From an uncultured Clostridium sp. (GTDB lineage: Bacteria > Bacillota_A > Clostridia > TANB77 > CAG-508): 5,401 bases of DNA. Below the pieces are notes generated by a model. That model was not told where the DNA came from, made no database searches, and saw only the letters and a list, made by a program, of their open reading frames with translations. Where the stretch lies: contig CATOLW010000097.1 of assembly GCA_951800935.1 (NCBI GenBank), forward strand, positions 1-5,401. The letters are read 5' to 3'. A program made the position numbers and the translations under genes. Below are positions 1 to 5,288 of the stretch, one piece after another (within the stretch, counting starts at the first letter, position 1; each line of letters begins with the position of its first letter).

Positions 1-140
1 AAAAAGATAATACAGTAAGCTATGCCTCTTTACCAAATGCGGGAATTAAAAATTTTATTATTTTATTAATTGCTCTTTGTACTTTTTCAATTATTTTTTA
101 TAAAAAATATATAAAACTTAAGAAAATGAATATTGATTAA
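1..140 (+). CDS. C-terminal end of a surface protein with a sortase-like LPNAG anchor (5' truncated)
   Basis: Only the last 45 codons are present; the reading frame (codons from base 3) is open to the left edge and stops with TAA at 138-140. The visible tail has LPNAG (bases 30-44), a hydrophobic stretch of about 18 residues (FIILLIALCTFSIIFY) and then a Lys-rich end (KKYIKLKKMNID). This is the three-part layout of a cell-wall sorting signal, in which sortase cuts after the fourth motif residue and joins the protein to peptidoglycan. The motif has Ala where canonical LPXTG has Thr, so sortase recognition is inferred; it could equally be a simple C-terminal membrane anchor. The tail is longer than the shortest known sorting signals but within the normal range. 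The function of the missing N-terminal part cannot be inferred. A strong terminator follows 10 bases after the stop, so this is the last gene of its transcript. Confidence 0.75.
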   Translation, partial: KDNTVSYASLPNAGIKNFIILLIALCTFSIIFYKKYIKLKKMNID

Positions 141-150
141 AATATATAAA

Positions 151-177
151 AAGCACTTCAAGATGAAGTGCTTTTTT
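151..177. terminator. Bidirectional intrinsic terminator between the surface-protein gene and tRNA-Lys
   Basis: A perfect 10-bp stem (151-160 with 164-173) with a 3-base loop is followed by a T run (172-177) on the plus strand, ending transcription of the gene that stops at 140. On the minus strand the same hairpin is followed by TTTATATATT, so it can also end the tRNA-Lys transcript. The T run touches the base complementary to the terminal A of the tRNA's CCA, so the two units share the hairpin with no spare sequence. Confidence 0.9.
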
Positions 178-252
178 GGTGACTCATCTCGGGTTCGAAC
201 CGAGGACCTCCAGATTAAGAGTCTGTTGCTCTACCAACTGAGCTAATGAGCC
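177..252 (-). tRNA. tRNA-Lys (anticodon CUU)
   Basis: Read on the minus strand, this is a complete 76-nt tRNA with encoded CCA. The acceptor stem GGCUCAU pairs with AUGAGUC (one G-U pair). The D arm is GCUC/GAGC with a GUUGGUA-type loop. The anticodon loop is CUCUUAA with CUU at the centre, reading the Lys codon AAG. The variable loop is GAGGU-like, and the T arm CUCGG-UUCGAAC-CCGAG is perfect. The discriminator base is A. The top base pair of the anticodon stem (A27 with G43) is a mismatch, which is tolerated in many tRNAs. The gene has its own promoter and an adjacent terminator, so it is a single-gene unit. Confidence 0.97.
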
Positions 253-276
253 ATTTATCGACTTTAGACTTTTTTA

Positions 277-305
277 ATTATAGTACCTTTTTGCTTTCTT
301 GTCAA
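277..305 (-). promoter_or_regulatory. Perfect-consensus sigma-A promoter of tRNA-Lys
   Basis: On the minus strand, TTGACA (300-305) is followed by a 17-base spacer and TATAAT (277-282), an exact match to the housekeeping consensus. The -10 box ends 24 bases before the first tRNA base at 252, which fits a short processed leader. Such strength is typical of stable-RNA genes. Confidence 0.93.
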
Positions 306-325
306 GAATTTTGCTTCAAATAAAA

Positions 326-355
326 GAGAAAAGCTCTCACTTGTGAAAGCTTTTC
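326..355 (-). terminator. Intrinsic terminator of the VanW-family gene
   Basis: An inverted repeat (328-340 with 343-355, 13 positions with one C-A mismatch) lies just past the minus-strand stop at 363. In that direction it is followed by a U-rich stretch (TCTTTTATTTG). The drawn loop is only two bases, so the innermost pairs probably open. Placement right after the stop makes this the natural end of that transcript. Confidence 0.75.
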
Positions 356-362
356 CTTTTTA

Positions 363-2216
363 TTAATTGGTCTCTTCTGTTGGTGTTTGCGGTATGTCTG
401 GTTGTGGTGTGCTTGGTTCTTCTGGTGTTACTGGCTCTGATGGTGGATCTATTTTTGGTGTCTCTGTACTTGGTTCTGGTTCTGGCGTTGGATTAACAAC
501 AGCTCCAGTTCCTTTTATGATAATTCTTGTCATGGCATCATAAGTATCTCTTGAAAGTAAGGTTGTTGATATTGCTTTTCCATTTAACATCTTAGTAATA
601 TAAGTTTCTGTTTTTAAGCCATTTGCACCCTTTTGTTTTATTTTCTCTGTTCCTGTTGGTAGTGATCCATCTTCTTCATATTTTGTTGTAAATGGAATAG
701 AAGCTACTGTTTTTGTACTAAAACTAAAAGTATATTCGTTTTCTTCTTTTATTCCATACATAGATATAGTTGCAATTCCATTTCTTGCAGATGCTACAAT
801 TCTAACAGGATATTTTCTTGTATTTTTAAATTTAAAATCAGTTATTCCATATACCACAGTTGCATCTCTTCCTGCTGGTAAGTAAGAAGTTACAAATTGA
901 TGATTTCTTCTTTCTACTATTTCTAGGTTAGACATTAAAACCGTATTGTATAAAGTAGAAGATATTTGACAAATTCCTCCCCCTATTCCATCTACAACTT
1001 CTCCTCCTGCATAAATTTTTCCATTTCGATAACCAGCTGCTGCTGTTCTAGGTCCTAATGCTTTGTTATATGAAAAAGTTTCCCCTGAAAGTACTACTTT
1101 TCCATTTATTTTTTGACAAGCTATTTGTAAATTGGTAGTTCTGTCCACATCACTTACATCATATCTAGTTGTAAAAGTTGCTAGTTGATTTGGGAATGCC
1201 TCTGAACCAATTTTATCTATTGTTATTTTAGGTTTGGTTATGGTAAGTTTTATAACATATTCTTCTTTTTCTTCTTTTAATAATTCTCTTGCCGCCTCTA
1301 CATCAAAGTCAACTCCTTCTACTTCTGGATAAATGGTAAATGGTTCTTTGGTATAGTAAGCATCTTTTGCTTCTGTATAAATTTCTTCGTGAATTTTATC
1401 TATATCAATGGGTTCTGGTTCTTTTTCTTCAACTGGTATTTCTATGTTATTTTCTTTGCTATTGATATCTTTTAAATTATCTTTTACTTCTTTTAATAAT
1501 TCTTCTGTATTAATTACAATTCCAGCCTTACCTTTGGTTATAATTAATTCCGCTTCTTCTACTGCATAGCTAGATTCCATTAAAATACCTGGCAAATTTA
1601 CACCAGCATCTACTATTGCTTGTTTTGCTACTTCTTCATTTAATAACATATTAACATCGATATTTTTCTTTCCAATTAAAGTAAATAATATGTCATAATT
1701 GTTACTAAAAATATTTTCTCCTTTTCCAATTAAATAAGCTTCTTCTACTGCTTTTTCCGTTTCAAATTCTACTTCCATTAAACTTGGATTTAGGGTTGTT
1801 TCATAATCTTCATATTTTATTTCAATTTCTTTTTCTTTCTTTTCTTGATAAACTTCATTTATTTTGGCTTTTGCTTCTTCTTTGGTTAATCCTGAAACAT
1901 CTATTCCTGAGATAGAAACTCCACTTATTATTTTTTCGTTATTAATATTTACGAAGGCAAAAATAGTAGAACAAAAAATTCCAATAATTACTATAACTGT
2001 TGTTATTATAGCAGGGATCATCCATATTTTCTTTTTTGCTTTTTCTTCACTCATATCCTCCACTGCTTTTTCTAGTTTTTTGCTTTTCCCTTTCGCTTGT
2101 TCAAATTTTTTATCTTTTTTATTTTCTTTTATTTCTACTTCCTTTTCTTGGTTGACTATTTCTTTTTGCTTTTTCACTTTTTTTTCCTCCGCTTTTTCTT
2201 TTACTAATTCTTTCAT
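363..2216 (-). CDS. VanW-family membrane/cell-wall protein with G5 domain
   Basis: A 617-residue protein. Residues 1-63 are an extremely charged cytoplasmic segment (37 Lys or Glu). Residues about 64-90 form one transmembrane helix, so the rest lies outside the cell. Residues about 99-330 have the alternating Glu/Lys-rich alpha-beta character of the putative peptidoglycan-binding region (PG_binding_4, YoaR-like) that normally precedes VanW. The VanW domain spans about 345-475 and contains LSGETFSYNKALGPR, then GGGICQISSTLYN, RRNHQ and FKNTRKYPVRI. A G5-like domain follows (about 500-571, from IPFTTKYEEDGSLPTGT to RIIIKGTG). The tail (573-617) is rich in Pro, Glu and Thr, like a wall-spanning linker. 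The start is supported by AAGGGGAT about 6-8 bases upstream and a promoter 30 bases away. The family name comes from a vancomycin-resistance cluster, but its biochemical role is unsettled and nothing here indicates resistance; a cell-envelope role is inferred. It is transcribed alone. Confidence 0.93.
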   Translation of the reverse strand: MKELVKEKAEEKKVKKQKEIVNQEKEVEIKENKKDKKFEQAKGKSKKLEKAVEDMSEEKAKKKIWMIPAIITTVIVIIGIFCSTIFAFVNINNEKIISGVSISGIDVSGLTKEEAKAKINEVYQEKKEKEIEIKYEDYETTLNPSLMEVEFETEKAVEEAYLIGKGENIFSNNYDILFTLIGKKNIDVNMLLNEEVAKQAIVDAGVNLPGILMESSYAVEEAELIITKGKAGIVINTEELLKEVKDNLKDINSKENNIEIPVEEKEPEPIDIDKIHEEIYTEAKDAYYTKEPFTIYPEVEGVDFDVEAARELLKEEKEEYVIKLTITKPKITIDKIGSEAFPNQLATFTTRYDVSDVDRTTNLQIACQKINGKVVLSGETFSYNKALGPRTAAAGYRNGKIYAGGEVVDGIGGGICQISSTLYNTVLMSNLEIVERRNHQFVTSYLPAGRDATVVYGITDFKFKNTRKYPVRIVASARNGIATISMYGIKEENEYTFSFSTKTVASIPFTTKYEEDGSLPTGTEKIKQKGANGLKTETYITKMLNGKAISTTLLSRDTYDAMTRIIIKGTGAVVNPTPEPEPSTETPKIDPPSEPVTPEEPSTPQPDIPQTPTEETN

Positions 2217-2247
2217 AGTAATATCCCCTTTTTATTATTCTTATTAA

Positions 2248-2276
2248 ATCTTACCACAAACTCTTTTTTTTGACAA
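2248..2276 (-). promoter_or_regulatory. Promoter of the VanW-family gene
   Basis: On the minus strand, TTGTCA (2271-2276) is followed by 17 bases and TAAGAT (2248-2253), with TGG directly upstream of the -10 box giving an extended -10 element. Transcription would start near 2241, giving a leader of about 25 bases that contains the AAGGGGAT ribosome site. Confidence 0.7.
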
Positions 2277-2334
2277 CTAGGTAATTATAAATTCTCTATG
2301 TAATCTTATGTTTTTTCTAGGTTATTATTCCTTT

Positions 2335-2363
2335 TTGACAATTTTTTTGACTTTTTTTAAAAT
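2335..2363 (+). promoter_or_regulatory. Distal plus-strand promoter candidate for the carbohydrate-binding protein gene
   Basis: TTGACA (2335-2340) is a perfect -35 box, followed by 17 bases and TAAAAT (2358-2363), one mismatch from TATAAT. It lies 44 bases upstream of a second good promoter in the same direction, so the gene may have tandem starts. The sequence is very T/A-rich, so a chance match is possible. Confidence 0.5.
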
Positions 2364-2378
2364 TTTTCGCAAAAATAC

Positions 2379-2407
2379 TTGAACATTGTAAAAAATAATA
2401 TTATAAT
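2379..2407 (+). promoter_or_regulatory. Proximal promoter of the carbohydrate-binding protein gene
   Basis: TTGAAC (2379-2384), 17 bases, then a perfect TATAAT (2402-2407). The predicted start near 2414 gives a leader of about 29 bases that holds the AAGGAG ribosome site at 2428-2433, nine bases before the ATG at 2443. Confidence 0.8.
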
Positions 2408-2442
2408 GTAAAAAGCAAAAGATAAATAAGGAGAGAAATAAC

Positions 2443-2919
2443 ATGGAATTAACCAAAAATATATTTTTCAATACTGACAAATTGGTTGAAAATAGTAAAG
2501 TAAAAATTTCTTACAGTGGAAAACTTTTTCAAGAAGGTTCTGAAAAAGTTTCTATTCATTATGGTTTTGGATTAAATTGGGATAATGTAAATGATATAGA
2601 AATGGAAAAAACAGATTTGGGCTTTCAAGCAGAAATCGATTTAGGAGAAGGAGAAACTTTCAATTTCTGTTTTAATAACGGAGAAGATTGTTGGGATAAT
2701 AATGATGGACAAAACTACATTTTTCCATTAGAAAAAGTACAAAATGAATTATTAGTTTTAGAAGATGAACCAGTAGCATTAGGTTCTGTTAGAAAATTAA
2801 GAAGATCTTATTTATGGAGTAAAAAAGTACGCCTAGCAGTTTATAAAATTATCACTTATCTTCCAAAAATTATTTCTGGAAATTATAAAAGAAAATTAGC
2901 AAAAAATGAGAATAACTAA
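2443..2919 (+). CDS. Small carbohydrate-binding protein, CBM25/CBM53-like (starch/glycogen-type)
   Basis: A 158-residue protein. Residues about 13-97 look like one beta-sandwich starch-binding module: VSIHYGFGLNWDN with the aromatic pair near residues 40-46, a hydrophobic strand GFQAEIDLGEG, then FNFCFNNGEDCWDNNDGQNY, the aromatic/Asn-rich signature of CBM25/CBM53 families. Those families bind alpha-1,4-glucan through stacked Trp/Tyr residues; W46, W84 and Y92 are candidates here. There is no signal peptide and no catalytic domain, so binding to intracellular glycogen is the simplest inference. Residues about 116-152 form a strongly basic, partly amphipathic tail (RKLRRSYLWSKKVR, then KIITYLPKIISGNYKRK), which could contact membrane, nucleic acid or another protein. 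The start is fixed by AAGGAG at ideal spacing. It has its own promoters and terminator, so it is monocistronic. The fold call is from motif pattern only. Confidence 0.85.
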   Translation: MELTKNIFFNTDKLVENSKVKISYSGKLFQEGSEKVSIHYGFGLNWDNVNDIEMEKTDLGFQAEIDLGEGETFNFCFNNGEDCWDNNDGQNYIFPLEKVQNELLVLEDEPVALGSVRKLRRSYLWSKKVRLAVYKIITYLPKIISGNYKRKLAKNENN

Positions 2920-2920
2920 A

Positions 2921-2950
2921 AAAGCGACTCGTTAACGAGTCGTCTTTTAT
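2921..2950. terminator. Palindromic bidirectional terminator between convergent genes
   Basis: A perfect 18-bp palindrome (2925-2942; stem CGACTCG, loop TTAA) is flanked by A runs on the left and TCTTTTATTTTTT on the right. It sits two bases after the plus-strand stop and 12 bases before the end of the minus-strand gene. It therefore ends both transcripts: on the minus strand the hairpin is followed by CTTTTTTAG. Confidence 0.92.
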
Positions 2951-2953
2951 TTT

Positions 2954-3682
2954 TTATATTACCCATCCACCATTAACAGATATAATTTGTCCTGTGGTAT
3001 AAGTATCATTTACTAACCATTTTACGCATTTGGCAATATCTTCTACTTTTCCAATTCTTCCTAATGGAATTTCTTCTTGCAATTGTTCTATTTCTTCTTT
3101 GGTCAAATTTGCATTCATGCTAGTATCAATTACGCCTGGCGCAATACTGTTTACACGAATATTAGATGGTCCTAGCTCTTTTGCTAAAGCTTTTGTCATT
3201 CCATCCATACCTGCTTTAGAAATAGAATATAATACTTCAAAGGAAGCTCCTGTAATTCCCCATATGGATGATACATTGATAATACAACCATTTTTATTAT
3301 GTACCATATTAGGTATTACTTCTTGGCACATGGCAAAAGCTGAATACAAATTAGTATTAATTATGCGATTCCAATCTTCATCTGTTTCGTCTGTAAACAT
3401 TTTATATTCACTAATTCCTGCATTGTTAACTAAAATATCTATTTTTTTATATTTTTCTAAAGCATGTTGTACTAATTTTTGGGCTTCTTCCCTTTTACTT
3501 AAGTTAGCTTTTACAATATCTATTTTTATGTTCTGTTTTTCTAACTCATTTTTTAATTCGTTGGCTTCTTTTTCTGATTGATTGTAGTTGGCAATTACTT
3601 TTATTGGCAATTTAGCTAATTGCTTAGCAATTTCTCTTCCAATTCCTTTGGATGCTCCCGTTATTATGGCAACTTTTTCCAT
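2954..3682 (-). CDS. Short-chain dehydrogenase/reductase, 3-oxoacyl-ACP reductase (FabG)-like
   Basis: A 242-residue classical SDR of full length. The Rossmann cofactor motif is TGASKGIG at residues 8-15, and NNAG is at 86-89. The catalytic set is N111, S139, Y152 and K156 (LYSISKAG), with the normal 13-residue Ser-Tyr spacing. The PG motif is at 182-183, and the C-terminus VNGGWVI resembles FabG. The reaction expected is NAD(P)H-dependent reduction of a ketone or beta-ketoacyl thioester in the cytoplasm. No other fatty-acid synthesis gene is adjacent, so the true substrate is uncertain; many orphan FabG paralogues act on other carbonyls. The start is supported by AGAGAGG about 7 bases before the ATG. 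I could not find a convincing promoter directly upstream; transcription may come from the promoter at 3851-3879, reading through the tRNA remnant. Confidence 0.92.
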   Translation of the reverse strand: MEKVAIITGASKGIGREIAKQLAKLPIKVIANYNQSEKEANELKNELEKQNIKIDIVKANLSKREEAQKLVQHALEKYKKIDILVNNAGISEYKMFTDETDEDWNRIINTNLYSAFAMCQEVIPNMVHNKNGCIINVSSIWGITGASFEVLYSISKAGMDGMTKALAKELGPSNIRVNSIAPGVIDTSMNANLTKEEIEQLQEEIPLGRIGKVEDIAKCVKWLVNDTYTTGQIISVNGGWVI

Positions 3683-3754
3683 AGATTTACCTCTCTTTTA
3701 AAATAGTAAAAGCCAACAATTAAGAGCTATCTCAAAACTATCGACCTTTTTTAA

Positions 3755-3830
3755 TGGAGCCACTTCCCAGATTCGAACTGGGGACCCCCGCATTACAAGA
3801 GATGTGGCTCTGTATCTCGCCTTCGTTTTC
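3755..3830 (-). pseudogene. tRNA-Thr (UGU) remnant: intact 3' half, unrecognisable 5' half
   Basis: On the minus strand, bases 3799-3755 read as a perfect tRNA 3' half. They give anticodon loop CUUGUAA (anticodon UGU, Thr), the 3' anticodon-stem strand UGCGG, variable loop GGGUC, T arm CCCAG-UUCGAAU-CUGGG, acceptor strand AAGUGGC, discriminator U and CCA. The expected partners (CCGCA for the anticodon stem, GCCACUU at the 5' end, and a GCUC/GAGC D arm) are missing. Instead the loop is preceded by CAUCU, which does not pair. A partial acceptor match GCCAC occurs at 3808-3804, too close to the loop for a D arm. The 76-nt footprint would start at 3830, about 20 bases after a good -10 box. Either an internal deletion/substitution removed the 5' half, or this is the tRNA-derived end of an integrated element. 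It should not make a working tRNA. Confidence 0.8.
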
Positions 3831-3850
3831 TTAATCATTTATACTTACTA

Positions 3851-3879
3851 ATTATACACGATTTTTCTTGATGTTTCAA
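3851..3879 (-). promoter_or_regulatory. Near-consensus promoter upstream of the tRNA-Thr remnant
   Basis: On the minus strand, TTGAAA (3874-3879), 17 bases, then TATAAT (3851-3856). Position relative to the 76-nt tRNA footprint matches that of a tRNA promoter. No terminator hairpin with a U run is visible between the remnant's CCA (3755) and the SDR start (3682), so the transcript may continue into the SDR gene. The -35 box overlaps the inner edge of the right inverted-repeat arm. Confidence 0.75.
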
Positions 3880-3884
3880 TAGTT

Positions 3885-3914
3885 TTGAGAGCTAAAACAA
3901 AAATTTATTATAAA
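3885..3914 (+). promoter_or_regulatory. Weak plus-strand promoter candidate
   Basis: TTGAGA (3885-3890), an 18-base spacer and TATAAA (3909-3914), each one mismatch from consensus. It would start a transcript near 3921 that meets the terminator at 3969-4009. The region is so A/T-rich that a chance match is a serious alternative. Confidence 0.3.
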
Positions 3915-3968
3915 TTAAAATAAATTAGAAAAAATTATTTAGGATTATTTTAAGTTATGTTTTTGGGT

Positions 3969-4009
3969 AATAAATGGGGACTAATTTCACTATTCCCCAT
4001 TTATTTTTT
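3969..4009 (+). terminator. Stand-alone plus-strand intrinsic terminator
   Basis: A perfect 12-bp stem (3969-3980 with 3994-4005), including four G-C pairs, has a 13-base loop and a T run at 4004-4009. The minus-strand side is followed by ACCC, not a U run, so it works mainly on the plus strand. No plus-strand gene precedes it since 2919, which already has its own terminator. It may end a short RNA or be left over from a lost gene. Confidence 0.75.
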
Positions 4010-4028
4010 ATATTAATTTTAGGCTTTT

Positions 4029-4138
4029 ATGTATTTTATGTTACCAATGCTAATGTTAGTCTTTTATAGTACGAAAAAGAAAACGAAGCTGAAAAGAATC
4101 CTATGAAAAAGTCTAAAATAAACTGGGAAACTTTTTAA
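4029..4138 (+). pseudogene. Possible frameshifted remnant of a small membrane-protein gene
   Basis: One frame from ATG 4029 reads a hydrophobic stretch (MYFMLPMLMLVFY). From 4070 a second frame reads YEKENEAEKNPMKKSKINWETF and stops at 4136-4138. Joined by a 1- or 2-base indel near 4068 they would give a membrane segment plus a charged tail, a protein-like composition. There is no clear ribosome site at 4029. The call is tentative; noncoding sequence is equally possible. Confidence 0.25.
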
Positions 4139-4143
4139 ATGTA

Positions 4144-4152
4144 TGGTATAAT
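4144..4152 (+). promoter_or_regulatory. Extended -10 promoter of the membrane-protein operon
   Basis: TGG-TATAAT: an exact -10 box (4147-4152) with the extended TGn element. The matching -35 position (about 4124-4129, TGGGAA) is poor, which is acceptable for extended -10 promoters. The start near 4159 leaves a leader of about 27 bases containing AAAAGGTGAT (4171-4180), the ribosome site for the ATG at 4186. Confidence 0.7.
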
Positions 4153-4185
4153 TGTCTTGACTAAATATTGAAAAGGTGATTTTTT

Positions 4186-5022
4186 ATGTATTCAAACTTT
4201 ATTGAAATATTAAGCATTTTATTATTCGTTTTAGGAAGCATATTATTAATAATTGGCAAATTTAAAAAAATAAAATGTATATCGATTATTGGTATTATAT
4301 TTTTTGTAATGATTTTCATTATATGGTCAATGATTTTTATAGAAGGATTCTCTGAAAAAGCTCCGGACTTTAATGAAGAAAGCAATTATACCTTTCAAGA
4401 AGATGTTTCCAAAGATGATATAAATAAACAACCACAAGATGCTACACAAGACCTATTAAATGGTGAATTTTACTTTACAGGACCAATATATAATATAGAC
4501 GAAAATTACATTTATTTTTCTCATGATAATACAGAACAATATTATATTGTCAAAAATGCTTTTTCTTACTTAAATGGAAGAACTACAAAAGATATGAATG
4601 TAGTAGATTTAAAAGTTGGTGATTATTTACTTCATAATGAAGGAAAAATTATTATATACAGAAATATTTCAGGAGAGGAATTAAATCAAGAATTACTATA
4701 CAATTTCACTTTAACAGAAGATAAAAGAATTATGTTTGCAAATTCAATAGAAATAAAAGATATAAATATTGTAAATGGTGATACAGCTCTTGTAAAAATA
4801 AAGTATGGTGATTTAATTGGAAATGATTTAACAAGTGAAACTTTTGAGACCCTTATAGAATTTAATTCAAATACTAAATTTTACAGTAAAGGCGGTAATA
4901 TAAATTCTATAAATGATTTGGAAACTGCAAAATACAATATTAATTCCATTGTATTAGATAGAAATACAATTAATAAGAAGAATACTGCAATTGTAACGAT
5001 ATTTGACAGTTCGGATACTTAA
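4186..5022 (+). CDS. Unrecognised two-helix membrane protein with an extracytoplasmic beta-rich domain
   Basis: A 278-residue protein that I do not recognise. Residues about 6-24 and 31-53 are hydrophobic helices joined by a short basic loop (KFKKIK). By the positive-inside rule both ends should therefore lie outside the cytoplasm. After an acidic, Asn/Gln-rich linker (55-90), residues about 91-275 are made of short alternating hydrophobic strands: FYFTGPIYNIDENYIYFSH, YYIVKNAFSYLNG, a VVDLKVGDYLL segment, then GDTALVKIKYGDLIG and LIEFNSNTKFYSKGG. This suggests one or two small beta-barrel or OB-like folds, an inference from pattern only. There are no Cys pairs or catalytic signatures. It starts the operon: AAGGTG is correctly spaced before the ATG, and the next gene follows after 27 bases without a terminator. 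Confidence 0.85.
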   Translation: MYSNFIEILSILLFVLGSILLIIGKFKKIKCISIIGIIFFVMIFIIWSMIFIEGFSEKAPDFNEESNYTFQEDVSKDDINKQPQDATQDLLNGEFYFTGPIYNIDENYIYFSHDNTEQYYIVKNAFSYLNGRTTKDMNVVDLKVGDYLLHNEGKIIIYRNISGEELNQELLYNFTLTEDKRIMFANSIEIKDINIVNGDTALVKIKYGDLIGNDLTSETFETLIEFNSNTKFYSKGGNINSINDLETAKYNINSIVLDRNTINKKNTAIVTIFDSSDT

Positions 5023-5049
5023 ATTATGTAATGATGGAGGAAATAAAAA

Positions 5050-5256
5050 ATGCAGTTAATATTATATCCATTAATTATCTTTTTAATTGTTTTTTTAATA
5101 CAATTAGTTTTTATACTAAAAAAAGCAAAAAATAGTACAAATATAAAAATTGCTATAAAACTTTTAGTAGCGTTAATAATATCAGCAAGTATAGGAATTA
5201 TATCATTTTATGGATTGGGATTTGCTGTTCTTACAAGTTTGCAAGAAGGTAGGTAA
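5050..5256 (+). CDS. Unrecognised small two-helix membrane protein
   Basis: A 68-residue protein: helix 1 at about residues 3-23, a basic loop (KKAKNSTNIKIAIK, 24-37), helix 2 at about 38-62, then a short tail SLQEGR. The basic loop predicts a hairpin with both ends outside. The start is supported by a strong GGAGG ribosome site (5036-5040) before the ATG. It lies 27 bases after the preceding gene and 32 bases before the next, with no terminator in either gap, so it is very likely co-transcribed. Small hydrophobic proteins of this size can be subunits, immunity proteins or toxins; nothing in the sequence decides. Confidence 0.8.
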   Translation: MQLILYPLIIFLIVFLIQLVFILKKAKNSTNIKIAIKLLVALIISASIGIISFYGLGFAVLTSLQEGR

Positions 5257-5288
5257 AATCATTTATAAAAAATTAAAGGAGATGCTAT

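Larger units (their letters stand above)
3725..3893. repeat. Imperfect 18-20 bp inverted repeat enclosing the tRNA-Thr remnant
   Basis: The left arm (3725-3744) contains CTCAAAACTAT; the right arm (3876-3893) contains its exact complement ATAGTTTTGAG. Agreement extends outward to AGCT on both sides after a 2-base gap, and inward to TGA/CGA: about 17 matches over 18 aligned positions plus the gap. The 7-base direct repeat AGAGCTA occurs at 3723-3729 and 3888-3894, overlapping the outer ends. The arrangement resembles terminal repeats of a small mobile element or its scar. The roughly 170-base interior has no transposase. The arms cannot pair in one transcript from the 3851-3879 promoter, because the right arm lies upstream of its start. 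Confidence 0.6.
3683..4185. other. 502-base region without an intact gene
   Basis: This gap between the SDR gene and the membrane-protein operon holds, in order: the left arm of an inverted repeat, the 3' half of a tRNA-Thr gene, its promoter, the right arm of the repeat, an A/T-rich stretch with a weak plus-strand promoter candidate, a terminator hairpin, a possible small-gene remnant, and the promoter and ribosome site of the next gene. Its mixture of broken pieces suggests past insertion or rearrangement, an inference. Confidence 0.7.

Noticed and set aside
363..2216. Vancomycin resistance function suggested by the VanW name
   Set aside because: No van ligase, dehydrogenase, dipeptidase or two-component genes are nearby; VanW-domain proteins are common in sensitive bacteria.
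1864..2247. 127-codon plus-strand open frame rich in Phe/Ser
   Set aside because: It is the antisense of the Lys/Glu-rich start of the VanW-family gene; its composition is a by-product of that codon use.
3030..3581. 183-codon plus-strand open frame
   Set aside because: It lies wholly opposite the SDR gene, which has all family motifs; the plus-strand translation has no recognisable features.
3755..3845. T-box riboswitch controlling the SDR gene
   Set aside because: The tRNA-like segment is a tRNA 3' half with CCA, not a T-box; no T-box core motif or antiterminator is visible, and an SDR is not a usual target.
3882..3898. GTTTTGAGAGCTAAAAC, which looks like the start of a type II CRISPR repeat or tracrRNA
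   Set aside because: It occurs once, with no regularly spaced copies and no cas gene in the window; it is better explained as part of the inverted-repeat arm.
3957..4016. 19-residue open frame (MFLGNKWGLISLFPIYFLY)
   Set aside because: It runs through a terminator stem, lacks a properly spaced ribosome site, and is short enough to arise by chance.
4161..4385. 74-codon minus-strand open frame
   Set aside because: It overlaps the promoter and transmembrane region of the first operon gene in antisense and has no ribosome site of note.
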